From Aedes albopictus (taxonomy: Eukaryota > Arthropoda > Insecta > Diptera > Culicidae): a DNA stretch of 64,000 nucleotides. The position numbers were made by a program, and so were the translations under genes. The notes under the pieces were generated by a model. It had not been told where the DNA came from. It did no database searches and saw nothing but the letters and a program-made list of their open reading frames with translations. How positions within the stretch are numbered: the first letter of the stretch is position 1; every line of letters begins with the position of its first letter. Below, one piece after another: positions 1 through 13,900 of this stretch. The stretch is taken from contig NC_085137.1 in assembly GCF_035046485.1 (NCBI RefSeq), positions 249,587,233 to 249,651,232 on the forward strand, given 5' to 3'.

Positions 1-1830
1 ATTCCCACATAAAACAGAAAAAAATACCGCAGATTCCTGAAAGACACTCCCCCAGAATCTCCTAAAAAAGATTGTCCCAGAACTACTCTCAGAGTTTCTC
101 AGATTCCTCTAGAATACTTTGAAATATTAAGCCCAGTTTCCAATATCTACAGGAATTGCTCAAGAAACTTCTTGACCGATTCCTGGCAAAAACTTTCTAC
201 GGTGACTGACTGCCATTTCTTCGCAACTGCGTGCTGCGATAGAAGAAAAAACGATTTATTGAGCGATTCAGGCAAGGAATTTTTCATGCATCAAGATAGG
301 CTGAGGAATTCCTTCTGATCTGCAAACAGTTCTTTACACCAGAATCTCAAGAGAATCTTCCCTAATCTTGTCAGGGCTTTTCCCTGATTACTATAAGAGG
401 AACTCTCCCAGAATCGTGAAAGGGATTTCTGGGAACAACTGCTCCAGATTATAGAAAACAGAATTCAACTGGAATTCTCGTAGAAGGATTTCTTCCGAAC
501 CCTTAGAGGAATCACAAAATCTATGAGAGGGATTCTCCTAAATCTAATTTTTTCTAGAAAATTTTGCCCAGAATCCCGTGAGAGATTCTTCAATAATTAA
601 TAATTCTAAAAAAACGTGCCCTTGAATCTTGAAAAATATAGCGCCAGAATATCAATGCTTTTTCTAGAATCATAAGACAAATTCCCCAGAATCATGAGTG
701 AAATTTCCCCAGAATCCTGACGGGTATTACCCCAGAAAGACGAATTTTCAGAGAATCTTGGGAAGAGTACCCGCAGAATACTTAGTGATATTCCCCAGAA
801 TCTTAAAAGGATCCAACGCAGAATCCTGAGAAAGATACCACTAGAACCCTGTGTGGAATTCCTTCAGAATCCTAAGAAATATTCCCCCAGAATTCTGAGA
901 TGAATTTTGCCACAATTCTGAGAATGCTGAGAATGATTCTTCAAGAAGTCTGAGAGGAGTTCCTGAGAATGCTGAGAAAGATTTCCTCAGAATTCTGAGT
1001 GGGATCCATAGTGAGGGTTTACTTCAGTTTTCTGAAAAGGATTTTCTCGGAATATTTTATAGAAATTACCCCAGAAAGACGAATTTTCAGAGAATCTTGG
1101 GAAGAGTACCCGCAGAATACTTAGTGATATTCCCCAGAATATTAAAAGGATCCAACGCAGAATCCTGAGAAAGATACCACTAGAACCCTGTGTGGAATTC
1201 CTTCAGAATCCTAAGAAATATTCCCCCAGAATTCTGAGATGAATTTTGCCACAATTCTGAGAATGCTGAGAATGATTCTTCAAGAAGTCTGAGAGGAGTT
1301 CCTGAGAATGCTGAGAAAGATTTCCTCAGAATTCTGAGTGGGATCCATAGTGAGGGTTTACTTCAGTTTTCTGAAAAGGATTTTCTCGGAATATTTTATA
1401 GAAATTCTTCCAGAATCCTGAGGGATTTCCTCAGATTCCCGAGATGGATTCTCCCTGAATCCTGTGACGGATTGCCTCAGAATTCTGAGAGAAGTTTTTC
1501 CTCAGGATTCTCCCAGAATGTTTGGACGGATATCCCCAAAACTCCCTGGCGGATTCTTGCAGAATCCTGAGAGGGATTCTCCTGCAGTATTGAAAGACAT
1601 CCCATTAGAATCCTGAAAGAGCCTGCCCCAGAACTATGAGAGAGATCCTCCACATTACTAAGAGAAATTCAATTCTGCGAGGGATTCTAACAAAAATGTT
1701 CGGAATCCAGAAATGGACTGACCTAGGTTCCTGAGAAGGATGCGCTAGAGCTATAAAAGGGTCACTCTAGGCCATAAGGAGGATTCCTTTAGCATCCTGA
1801 CAAAGATTCACCTAGACTCCTGGGAGGGAT
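1..1830. repeat. Degenerate GAATCC-type low-complexity repeat block
   Basis: Nearly every 20-30 bases a variant of CCAGAATCCTGAGAGG recurs, with drifted spacing and sequence. No conserved reading frame, RNA gene or TIR was seen. Similar blocks lie at 6150-6410, 12910-14320 and at the right edge from about 63965. The block lies in the EDEM3 intron that follows exon 11. Confidence 0.8.
729..1405. repeat. Tandem duplication of a 339-bp segment
   Basis: Bases 729-1067 and 1068 to about 1405 are direct copies at an offset of 339 bp, both beginning ACCCCAGAAAGACG. Reading side by side I see only isolated differences, for example AATCTT against AATATT. The duplication is much younger than the short repeat units it is made of. 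Confidence 0.85.
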
Positions 1831-1833
1831 TGC

Positions 1834-2200
1834 CCAAGAAACCGGAGATATACAGGTATGCCTGGATGTTGCGAACATCGATTCGAAATTGCCCAACGCT
1901 AGTCTATAAAGTGTTATCCCGCATTGTCTTACGTCGTCTAAAACAAATAAGTTCGTGGGAAACGTTCAAGCCGACTTCATCAACGGCCGGTCGTCAATCG
2001 ATAAGATATTCACCGAACGGCAAATTCTCCAGAAATCCTGTTTATTGACTTCAAGGCGGAATACTACAATATCGACTGCTCCGAGCCATGAATGATCATA
2101 GACGAGATCGGCTTTGCTAGAACGTTGACGAGACTGACGATGTACAAAACTATTTGCGGTCTAGTCGAATCTATGTAAGCTTGGTTCCTTCGGCGATTAA
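1834..2200 (+). pseudogene. Dead non-LTR retrotransposon RT fragment
   Basis: Broken plus-strand frames resemble the finger and palm part of a non-LTR reverse transcriptase: a stretch like VYKVLSRIVLRRLK, then a GRSS-like motif, then IDFKAEYYNID where a functional enzyme usually has an F/Y-D motif. Stops and frame changes separate the pieces. The clade cannot be fixed. It lies just downstream of the EDEM3 exon 11 donor, inside the gene's next intron. Confidence 0.55.
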
Positions 2201-2275
2201 ACCTTTTGTATGTAACTCATGCTAGTATATACCACTAGTTTTGTATGTAGGTAACTCATGCTAGTATCTACTCAC

Positions 2276-4958
2276 CTCAAGGTTAGGATCCGATTTAACT
2301 GCCGCGAGCAGCACTTCGGCTTCCCTGGTGAAGAGAAACACCACTGGAATCTTTACGTCGTCCCGTCCGTCGCCGGACATGGCAAACATCTGCTGGTTGT
2401 CGATCGAGGTGTTTGGCGTGTTATCGTAAACGATGGCGGCTATGGAACCTATAAAAAACGGAGTCAATGCATTTGTTATTAGTTCGTTTTCTATATTTTC
2501 TAGTGAGATCATACCTGCCGATTGAACTCTTCGAGCTTTGTCCACAAATGTACAATCACCTCGTTCTAGAATTGCTATCTTACCCTTAAGCTCTTTGCTG
2601 TTTTTAAGGCCTGAAACATGAGATGTAGATGAAATCAGTAACCATAAGAGATGATCATAGCTCAAATTGCTTCACACAGCTTAATCTACTCACTTGTGCA
2701 AACCTTGGACGGACTGGCAAACACCGCTCGCTGGGAGATCGACATATCCCCCGTCAGTTCCGGTCCGAAGTGACTTGGACCCGCTTTGAGCACCTGTAAC
2801 TCCTCACCGCTCCTCTGGAAGGATACTTCTTGCAGTTGTGTCTTCGGAATGGCATTCGATTTGGATAGTTCGACCATCTCCTGCATGAAGATCAACCCTC
2901 GTTCGGCATCCTCGGGAGATTTGGCCTGGAAAGAGTAGTTCAAATGACGATGATCTCCATTCAGCCACTTAAAACGTCTTGAAATCCTTACATTATAGAA
3001 ACTATGCAGCAGCTGAACCTTCCCCTCGCCTAGAGAAACCATCGTAATACCCATGTCATAAACTGTCCGTAGATGATCTGCATTGCTTGCCTGAAAGTCA
3101 GCCGCTCTAAGTCTTTTGGCACTCGATATGCGCGGGCAGACTCCCGTAACCAGGTCTCTAAGGGGGCGCCTGACCGTCTCAGGAAATAACTTGTTCGGAC
3201 TCGGACAGGATCGCATAAAGTCCAGCATGTTGCCTTCCTCGTGCTCTTTGATGTCTGCAAAAGGTTGATTAGCAACAATACGTCTACGCAAGTGCTCAAT
3301 TTTATACTTACTGAAAGTGTGGTTCCCCAGTTGACCCAGCGTCAATGGCAGTAGATGGGCCTCCGTAGTGAAGATGAAGTTTTCAATGTTCAGCAGCAGG
3401 TCAGAAGGATCGGAGAACAGCAGGTACAAGTATTTGAATGTTTCCGACAGCACGTAGGAATCCATTCGGTCCTCGTGCTTACCCGTACGGACGTCATTGA
3501 CTGCGGCATAGCCGCAAGGAACTTTGGCATGTTTTTGCAGTGCTTTTAGCGCTTTTTTCCCAGCCTGTAGAAAAGAAGTTCGAAATTCATGTATAAAAAG
3601 AAAATTCTTATGAAAGGTTTGGCATGACCCCTAGAACATGATGATCCTGTGAATGGTTGAAGGGTTGTTTATTTGAACTACACACATTGTTTAACACTCA
3701 TTTTTAATAAAAACATCTACTATTCGGCTACTTAATTGTATGGGCAATATTTGAAGGAATGTCGAGAAATAATTTGCTAACTACTTCGCATTCAACCTAC
3801 CTGAAGATAATAGTGATCTCCAGTTGCTCGGTAAAGGAAATACGTGGATTCGATGAATTCTGGCCGCAAATGATGCTGTCCCCAATGGACCTGAAATTTA
3901 AGAATACCAAACATAAAAATTTCAATCCATCCCAGTCAAACCTGAACTCTTGGACAATACCTGGAAGTCGTAAGTAAATGCTTCGGGAATGAATGTGTGC
4001 ATCTGCATCACCTGGTACAGCATTTCGTGGGTTTGCACCGCTGGTTTCAAATCACCGGACAGCACCTGCAAACCTGGCCAGAATGCCAGCAGGGCATCCA
4101 TAAAATTCCTCGTTTTCGTGTGGGGACGATGCATCTGCACGTCCAACAGCATCGGACCCTGACTGATGTACTTCATGATAGCATTGTAATGCCGATTGAA
4201 GCGAGCCAAGTATCGCTCATCTCCCAGCAGAATGTACGACTTAAGGCAGTACTCGTAATAGGAATCGATTCCGGCTCCCACCCCCGATTCTCGCCGGATC
4301 CAATCCCCGGAATGGACATTCAGAACCGTTCCCATCAGATCCGAACTCCTGTGACGCATCTTCCACAGGGCATCCATTGCAGCGTGTGCCTTGGCTTCGA
4401 AAATGGGCTCCCCGCTCAACCTGGACAAAGCAGCGAATTCCAGCAAAATCGTTCCGGCACATGCCGTGCATGTTTCTCTGGAATGACGCAGCGCTTCCAC
4501 CTTCATTCCATGCTTTAGGTTGACCTTCAAAACACGAATCACGATTAGTAATAAATTCATTAAATATTAAGCACGACTTACTCTTGCGTGTGGAATCCCG
4601 GTCGACGTGTTGAAAGCCGGCAACAATCGATAACCCAAATCCTTTGCCATTTCGAGCAGTTCACCACGGTACCACATCATTACGTCAGCCTGCTTTTGAA
4701 CATACTCGGCCAAAATGTGTGCCGACAATAAACCACTTCAAAGGAAAAAAGAAATCATTTTCAAATAGAACTAAATGAACAAGTCGACAATGAGAATCCA
4801 CTTACCCGACCATTCTGATGTTGGTTTCGAACACCGAGACAATAATGTCGTTGTCGAATTTTACGTCCTTGATTACAAGCCTCACGGCTCGCTCGAACTC
4901 TTCCAGATCGCCCAAAATGACCAGAGTGTCCAGGGTGTCAACCAGCGTCATCGAGAAG
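2276..4958 (-). CDS. EDEM3: EDEM3 exons 3-11 (GH47 core and PA domain)
   Basis: Nine exons are separated by short introns (about 57 to 156 bp). They cover residues 97-756: the rest of the GH47 barrel and the PA domain. The last exon here ends ...SDPNLE followed by GTGAGT at 2275, so the gene continues to the left. The acceptor at 4959-4960 ends intron 2, which is about 27.8 kb long. Overlapping frames on the other strand here are shadows of this gene. Confidence 0.93.
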
Positions 4959-7900
4959 CTAGAAAATAATTTAGTAAAACATTTTTGCAATCAAACATTA
5001 AATATTATCCATAGAAAGTTATGATTTAGGATTATGAAGAATATAATTGAAAAAAGTCCACACACGCGCAGGATTTCGAGGCAGCGTTGCCAGACAAGCG
5101 CGAGCTTAGCCTTCCTTTTGTATCACGTTGACAGCAGCTCGCTATCGTAGCGTTCGGTTTGGATTAAATATTACCCTAATGCCAAAGGAGGGTTAATGAA
5201 GCCCATCTAAAGGACTGCTGGAATACGATAAAAGCAGACGTCAACAACGCAGCAAAGACAAACGTTGGGTATGTGGAACGGAGCCGAAGGAACGATTGGT
5301 TCGACGGTGAGTGTAGAGAGATTTTGGAAGAAAAGAAGGGCGGTCATGCTGCAGCACGGGACCCGGCAGTACGTGGAGCGTGGAGAAAAAGCGAGGCTTA
5401 CAATACTAAATTCGATTGAGTTAAACAAGATTTTCATTAGTATCAAAAAGATGTTTGATCTTTAGTTCATTCTCTATCAAATATTTGACCCTGAGTATTT
5501 ACAACCTTACGTCTCCCTAAAACCCTGAACCCTCCCCTATTGCCTCTAGATACGCTAACGATGATTCTTGTAGATGAATAGGGCATTGGCCCTATTCATG
5601 TTCTGCCGGGTCCCATGTTGCAGCATAATGTTCTTTCTTTTTAAAATCATTTTGTTCATTCCCTTCCACGTATCCGACAACTCCTAACTCCTAACTTTGA
5701 GCAATGCTTTCTTTTTGGACAAATATTTGACCCTGTGTACTAACAGCTTAATTTTCGCTCAGCAGTCTGGAATACCCGAAATAGTAACTAGAATTACCGC
5801 TCCAGTTCCTTTTAAGAGTTTGTCTCCTCAAATTCCCAGTATATCAACATAATATTTTTAAATTATCTTTTCAGCTGATAACTTTTTCAAAGATAACAAA
5901 AAGTTTTCAGCTGAATGCTATATTTATTGGGAAAATCTTCTTGTGCTCTGGGGATGCTTCGTAGAGGCATCTCGTCTCTGGGAACTTATATTGATTTTAT
6001 TTGAGTTTTTTTTAGAACCATCCAAACTGGTCTAAATAAAATTGAATCGATCTAGATCAGTTATATCTTGTTAAAAAACATTCTAGATCTTCTGAACGTT
6101 ACTCCTTCTAGGACTCCTCCAAGAGTTTAATTTTTTTACGAGAAGGGATTTCTAGAGGTATCCCGGAGCTCTTGGAGGAATCCCGGAACTCTTGGAGGAA
6201 TTCAAGGAAAAATTACTTGATGAATCTTAGAAACAATTCCTGTAGGAATCTCGGAATGAATTTCTGGAGGAATCGTGGAATGAATTCATGGAGAAATCCC
6301 GGAACGAAATTCCTGGAGGTATTTTGGAAGAAATTCCTGAAGAAATCCTGAAAGTCCCGAAAGAATTACAGAAGAAATTCTTGGTGAAGTTTCGGAAGGA
6401 ATCTCTTAAGAGTGGAGCGGTGTCTGGAACCAGGACACAAGTCGTGGGACTGCAAAGGCCCCGACAGGCGCAAACTGTGCAGGCGATGCGGCGCTGAAGG
6501 TCATAAGGCCCAAAGCTGCACGAGTCCGCCCATCTGCATGATCTGTACCGGGAAATCCTCGAACAACAGACATCCGATGGGTGGTCCAAGGTGCCCGGCC
6601 TTCAAGAAAGCCGCAGTGAACAACAAATCACAGTGCAGGTAACGCAGCTGAACCTGAACCACTGTGATGCGGCTCAGCAACTGCTTTGTCAGGCGGTTTC
6701 TGAGTGGGAGACGGATATCGCCATCATATCGGACCCATACCGAGTACCCGCCGGCTACGGCAACTGGGTCACGGATGGGACTAGAAAAATGGCGGCGATA
6801 TGGACGACGGGTAAATACCCCGTCCAGGAGTTGGTGTCTACTACCTATGACGGCTTCGTGGTCGCCAAAGTAAACGGGGTCTTCTTCTGTAGCTGTTATG
6901 CGCCTCCGCGGTGGCCGATCGAGCAGTTCACGCAAATACTGGACCGCTTAACGACCGTGCTAACAGGGCGAAGGCCGGTGGTAATAGCGGGTGACTTTAA
7001 TGCCTGGGCCGTGGAATGGGGAAGCCGTTTCACGAACCAGCGGGGTCAGATCCTGCTAGAAACACTGGCCATCTTATAGACTGTTTCAGAAATTATAAAT
7101 ACACTAACGATTGACTGCCATTTCAATTTGAGCACAATATCCAAAAAAGTTTCTTCTAGCTCGTATAGCAAACATACTAACGAAGTAAATAATACCAATT
7201 TTGATGATGTTTCTTGTAAAAGTTTAAAAACAGGGCTCTGTAAACCAGATGATTAAAATTTTAAGTTGCACAAAGTGGTCAAAAGCTGTAGCATAGTAGA
7301 AAAGAAAAAAATCTCACAAATAAAATATTTAATTTCCAAACATAATAAAAATTACTGAATCGATAAGAAAAGATGTTTCTCGATTGGTAAGAGTAATTTT
7401 CACTGGAATATGTGATCAAGAACCATCATTACGAGCCTTCTCAATGCAAAAATTTTTGTTTCAAATTTCTCAACAACACCAGTAGCAACTAACGTTGAGT
7501 AAACGAATGACTTAATCACTGTTTGTTGCATTCGTTTTTATGGCATAACAAGCTTTGCCATCTGGAGGATCGAATGAGCTGAAAAAATAAATTTGTTTCA
7601 ATTAAATGCGTTCAGGTAAGCTAAGAAACTGTGTGGTAGTTCTTATGTTCCGTAGAAAACCTTAAAAAATAAGAAACATGATCTCAGAAAAAACGTTGTG
7701 GAAATGCCTTTATCGATTTTTCAAGGATTTTGATCAAGGCATTCCTTAGAAAACTTGTTAGGGAGCGAATGTGATAAAAATTTAGATAATTTTTGATATT
7801 AAGTGATAAATAATGTTGAAATCATTAAAAAACACCTTTGTGCAAATTCAAATTTGGAGAATGAAGTTAATTGTTAGAGAACTTTACCATTCTTCAAAAT

Positions 7901-10900
7901 ATCAAGACAATTGAAAGGAAATACAAAAATATGGAGTACAATATGCTATATTCTGAAAGAAGTTAGTAAAAATCATTAGAACAGTTCATTTTATTCAATA
8001 AACAAAGTGTATTTATAATTTCTGAAACAGTCTATAGATGTCGACTTGGCTAATGTCGGTACCAAGAGTACCTTTAGTCGAAACGGAGCGGAGTCAATTA
8101 TTGACGTGACCTTTTGTAGTCATGGCCTAACAAGTAGTTCGAACTGGAGAGTAGATGATGGCTACACTCACAGTGACCACCTGGCGGTTCGCTACAGTAT
8201 CGACTACAACAACAGCTGACAGCGAATAGAAGAAGAGGCGGCTAGGCCAAGGCCAAGCCCTCGCAGGTGGAAGACATCATACTTCGACGAAGGGGTATTT
8301 AGGGAGGCGCTCCGCCGTGAGCGAAACTTAATCGGTTTAGACGGCGATGAGCTGGTAGCGGTGCTCTCACGTGCGTGTGATGCGACCATGCCTAGGCGAG
8401 TCCACCCTAGAAATGGGAGGCCACCGGCTTACTGGTGGACCGACGCGATTGCGGACCTGCGCCGCGCCTGCCTACGGGCTAGGCGGCGGATGCAGCGAGC
8501 ACGATCAGAGGAAGAGTGAAACGAACGGCGGGTGGTGCAAAAGCCGCGCTTAAGACCGAGATAAGAGCAAACAAAAAGGCCTGCTTTGAGGGTCTCTGTC
8601 AGAGTGCCAATACGAACCCGTGGGGTAACGCCTACAGGATCGTTATGGCCAAGACGAGAGGTGTGATGGCTCCTACAGAGCAATCTCCAGAGATGTTGGA
8701 GGGGATCATTGAAGGACTTTTTCCGCGTCATGATCCTAGTCCTTGGCCTCCTTTCGTAGGACAGCCCGGGACTGGGGCTGGCGATGAGGAGAGGGTCACC
8801 GATGTGGAACTTGCGGGGATAGCTGAAGACCAGTCCAGAAAGTATGGACGCAGTTAGAAAATACTGGCATTTCAAAACTATTTATGACTAATTCTTTTTG
8901 AAAGCTACATCCTGTTGGTCAACCTATTTTCTCAACATTTGTATAGTGGTTTTTGCGATTCCAACAGTTTGTTTCAAAATACATGAACCTTCACTGCCTT
9001 TCTAAGCATATCTGTACCATGTTGTTTTTCTACGCATAGTGTCCCACTGCTCTAACTTAAGTTCTATCTTTAAATCGATGTCTGAAAGATGCTTAACGTT
9101 ATCATGGAATATTCATTTGTGATGCAAAATGGAAAAACTATCAAATTAACTTCAAATGGCTCTGTTACTAAGATAAACACGGCAAGAATGCAAAACAACA
9201 TGGGACAGATATGCTTAGAAGGGCAGCTCAGCGGAACATCATCGAAAAAATGTGCACAAACGATGTACAGAGTTTGAAAGGTCACTTAGAAAATGAACAA
9301 AATATGGTGGGAGTAAGTGAGAAAATTGTGCAAGCAGCAGTCATCAACCACGGTGGGGATAACACGTTTAAGCATAGGCAAAAAATGGGTAAAAAATAAA
9401 GACCTTGCCAATCCTCGTTTGGAAAACAAATAATGAAGGTGTTCGAGCACAAGAAAAAACCTTCTAACTCAAACAAAGCGGGGTATGACCAAAAAAGTTA
9501 CCATTTTGAATTCCAATGTTCATCGTGGCAAAGAACGTTTGAATTTTCGTTCCTATAGTAAGCAGAAACTGCCAAAACGAAGCCCGAAACAAGAACCATC
9601 GATCAGGCCCAGACAACTGAAGACTAGGTGCGTCCATACTTTCTGGGGCAGTCTTTAAGTCCCTTAGCGTAGGTAAGGCCCCAGGTCCGGACGGAGTTCC
9701 GAACCTGGCCTTAAAAGTAGCTATTGCAGAGGCTCCCGAGATGTTCAGGTCTGCTATGCACAAATGCCTGGACGAGGGAGTTTTCCCAGAAGCTTGGAAG
9801 AGGCAGAGCCTGATACTATTGCCAAAGGCGGGGAGACCACCCGGAGACCCGTCGGCATATAGACCAATATGCTTGATTGACACGGCGGGGAAGGTGCTCG
9901 AAAAGATCATCCTCAATAGAGTGTTGAGGTTCACTGAGGGCGAAAATGGTCTTTCGAGCAACCAGTACAGCTTCCGGAAGGGGAGGTCCACCGTAGACGC
10001 TATCTTGTCGGTTACAAAAACCGCCGAGAAAGCACTCGAGCCTAAGAGGAGGGGAATTCGCTTTTGCGCGGTAGTGACTCTGGATGTAAGGAATGCGTTT
10101 AATAGCGCCAGCTGGTCTGCTATTGCCGATGCGCTCTTGCGTCTGGGGATACCGGAGTACCTGTACAAGATTCTCGGAAGTTACTTTCAGAATCGTGTAC
10201 TAGTCTACGACACGGAGGTGGGTCGGAAGTGCTTTCACATAACCTCAGGAGTCCCGCAAGGTTCCATCCTGGGTCCGGTGTTATGGAATGTCATGTACGA
10301 CGAGGTGTTGAGGTTAGAGTATCCAGTGGGAGTTGTGATTGTCGGATTTGCCGACGACATTACGCTCGAAGTCTACGTTGAAACGTTCGAGGAGGTAAAG
10401 TTGACTACCAACCACTCGATCAAGGTTGTGGAGACGTGGATGCGGTCCAGGAAACTGGAGCTGGCTCACCACAAGACAGAGGTGACGGTTGTTAACAACC
10501 TGAAGTCGGAGCAGCAGACGGAGATCAGTGTAGGAGAGTGTACTATCCTGTCAAAGCGCTCCGTCAAACACTTGGGCGTGATGATCGACGATAAGCTTAC
10601 AGGGTGCGGCAGGAAAAAATGCGAAAAGTTCAAGGCACTATTACACGCTAAATATGGGATATATATGACTATTTTTTCTTGACAGTGTATCAGTCAATGT
10701 CTATATTCTTGCACTGAAAAATAAAAATGAACATATTTGATGTTTAACATGTGATAATGTAGGCCTAATAAGCGGATATCAATAAACTGCGCGCCCAATG
10801 GTCATTAAACAAAATGACTATAACAGTAACAAAATTAGCTCAAATTCGATGAACAACCAGACCACACTGATCCAGAGCCATGTAGTTTCACATACCAGAT

Positions 10901-13900
10901 GAAATAAGTACATATATTTGATGATATTGTAGAGAAAATCAAAAAATTTGTTTTATCAGATGCGAAATTTAGCGACCTGTGCGATTTTCTGCGGTTTGAA
11001 AATTCTGGTTGTCTTCATCTTCAGGCGCCGCCCTGTAAAGGTAAGTGACCAAAATGGGAAATTTTTTAATTAACTTTTCAGAAAACTAGCCTATTATAGA
11101 TCATGGAACGTTGAAACATAGATTGGTTAATGTCAAATGGACGAAAATGGGGTTTGAAGTTGAAAAACACTTTCGCATTTTTTCCTGCCGCATACTGTAC
11201 CTTCGGTAGCCACGTCGATTATGCCTGTAAAAGAGCCTCGACAGCTATTGCGGCACTGTCCCGGATGATGTCCAATAGCTCAGCGGTGTACGCCAGTAAG
11301 CGCAAGCTTCTGGCTAGTGTTGCTACGTCCATACTTAGGTAAGGCGGCCCGGCGTGGTGCACCGCGCTAAGTACTAAATGCTACCGACGGATTTTGGAAA
11401 GTACTTACAGGCTTATGTGCCAGAGGGTAGCGAGCGCGTACCGTACTGTGTCACACGACGCTCTCTGCGTCATTACTGGTATGGTGCCTATCAGCATTCT
11501 TATCAGTGAGGACATGGAGTGCTTCGAAATACGCGGCACAAGAGGCATACGCAGGACTGCCAGGATGGCCTCTATGGTCAAATGGCAGCGCGCGTGGGAC
11601 AGTTCCACCAAAGGAAGGTGGACCCATAGGTTGATACCGAGGGTAAATAGTTGAATTAATAGGTGCCATGGGGAAGTTACATTCCACCTGACACAGGTCC
11701 TTACAGGTCATGGTTGCTTCCGACAGTATCTACACCGTTTCGGGCATGCGGATTCTCCCGAATGCCCAGTGTGCAATGGTTTAGAGGAAACGGCGGAACA
11801 CGTTTTGTTCGTGTGCCCGCGTTTTCGCACAATGCGTGACCGCATGCTTGCCACATGCGGGGAGGACAAAAACCCGGACAACTTGGTCCAGAGGATGTGT
11901 AGGGATGAGTTTGGCTGGAACGCCGTTTCAACGGCTATCACCCCTATCGTCTGGGAGCTACAGAGGAGGTGGCGCGTGGACTCGGAGAATGGCTAGTCCA
12001 GATGCAGTACAAGAGGTGGTCCAGGGGTTCGGAGTCGGCTTCGTAGGTCATACCGGTGACCGGTGCCCTGCGGTCGAGATCGACCCTTACAGCGATTAAG
12101 TGGCCGCGGAGAGGAAGTCCTGGTAGCGGTGCTGTCGTGGCGTCGGTCTACTGGGTTGGATCCGAGCCCGCTGTTGGAAAGGGGTCCCCGCCAAGGGTCG
12201 GGGCAGGTGGAGACCCTGCCGTCAGCAACCTTCTGGTGCAGCTGATAGGGCCTGAAGGGTAGTGATACCCTTGCCTTCAGCAGGTCAGATCGGGTTGCAC
12301 GTGGGCATCAGTTCTTGATGTCTGCAAAGCAGTTGGGCGCGGGCGGGGTTGACCCTGCTCGCCTTCCGAGGGCAAAGGGAGTGGCGAGGACCACTCGGGA
12401 AACTGGCTAAGCGCCAGTATGCTACCGTGATGGACTCTCCAAAGCGAGTCATCGATGTTCGTTGCTGCAGGCTACGCAGCTAACCTTGAGGGTGCGATGT
12501 GCACTAGCCCCTTTCTCAAGCAATGCCTTCTTGGTGGTTCCGGAGAGACGAAGGGTTTGGCGACCATAGGAATGTGTTTTAGTGGGTCGAGGATAGAGTA
12601 GTCCTGACTTTTACTTTTGTTGTAGAAGACGGCCTAAACCCCACACTACCCTAACCTTCCTGTTAGGGTGTTTGTTGAGCAGATTTTTCCCCCTATGGTT
12701 TAGAAGGAAAAAAAAAAGGAGTGGAGCGGGCCTGGTGTGATGGTTAGCACACTAGACTATCACGCCGAGGACCTGGGATCGAATCCTACTCCCGACAAAC
12801 TCGCAAAAAATGTGAGTTCTTCCTTCGGAAGGGAAGTGAAGCGTGAGTCCCGAGATGAACTAGCCTAGGGCTAAAAATCTCGTTAATACAGATAAAAAAA
12901 TCTCTTAAGAAATCTCAAAAAGAGACCCTGGAATCTCATTAGGAATCGCAGGAGAAACTCCTGGAAGAATCCCTAAGGAATCCTAGAAAGAATTCCTGGA
13001 GAAATCTCGGAACCAACACCTAGAGGAATTTCGGAACTGAAAAAAAACTTGAAGAAATCTTTGGGGAGCGAGAAAGGGAAACATTTGAATTGGTACAGCC
13101 TATATGGCAATGCAATGTTTTTGACGTTTTGTGACCTTCTTGTTCACGTTTCGGACTTCAAGAGATTTCTTCCAGAATTTCTCTAGGAGTCCCTAGCATT
13201 TTCCAGGAATTTCATCCGGGATTCCCGAATAGTTTATTTTAGGATGTCTCTGGATTTTTTTGGACTTCCTTGCAACAATCAGTAAAGATTTATGTATTCC
13301 TGGAATTTCATACGCGATTCTTCCCGAAGTATCTTATGAGAACTCTTTAGTAATTACTACTGAAACCCTTCCAGAAATCCTATAAGATCCCTGACAAGAA
13401 CTTCATTCAGTGTTCCTCTAAATGCTTTTCCAAGATCCCTCCAGGAACTTCTTCCGTTTTTTTTCGGGAGCTTCTTCTGATTCAAGTATTCCTTCTGAGA
13501 TTCCTACAATAATTTCAACAGGTAATCTTTCTGGTATTTTTCCAGGATTCTTTCGAAAATGCCTTCCGGGATTCCTCCGGTATTTTTTTTCTGGGGAATT
13601 ACTTTTCAAGAACTTCTTAGAGCTTCTTCTAGGAATTCTTTCAGAAACTGATTCAGGGATACCCTCGAGAACTCTTTCCAGAAATCATCTAGGGACTTTT
13701 TTTTGGTTTCCACCAAGAGCTCCATCAGGAATTCTTGCAGACCCTTCTGGAATTCTTTCAGATGTTTGTAATGGAAATCCTCCTGGAGTTTATTATGAAC
13801 TTTTTGGAGTATTTTGTTTATGGAATTCCTCATGTAGCTCCTGTAGGATTTCCTTGAATAAACACAGAAAAAAAAACTTAGTTATAGCTCCCTGAAGAAT

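Larger units (their letters stand above)
6411..12719 (+). mobile_element. R1-clade non-LTR retrotransposon, 5'-truncated and interrupted
   Basis: The element starts inside gag and runs through endonuclease, reverse transcriptase and a C-terminal zinc motif to a stop at 11994-11996, a 3' UTR of about 0.7 kb and an A-rich tail near 12706-12719. Three DNA transposons sit inside it (7077-8034, about 8836-9648, 10600-11197). A further 3'-end fragment of the same family lies at 41765-42235. The 5' junction follows ATCTCTTAAG. In-frame stops, for example near 8217, and frame slips around 8500-8850 show this copy is dead. The clade call rests on the three CCHC knuckles, the EN style and the RT block; subfamily is not determined. 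Confidence 0.85.

Noticed and set aside
1..1830. CRISPR-like array
   Set aside because: Spacing and repeat sequence drift continuously, there are no constant repeats with unique spacers, and the window is eukaryotic.
3997..4518. 173-residue plus-strand frame
   Set aside because: Antisense shadow of EDEM3 exon 5.
12726..12800. Functional tRNA gene
   Set aside because: A and B boxes are present but no cloverleaf or acceptor stem; two copies with the same body and A-tail mark it as a SINE.
13422..13895. 157-residue frame rich in F, S, R, G
   Set aside because: It is a translation of the GAATCC-type low-complexity repeat; the opposite strand is equally open.
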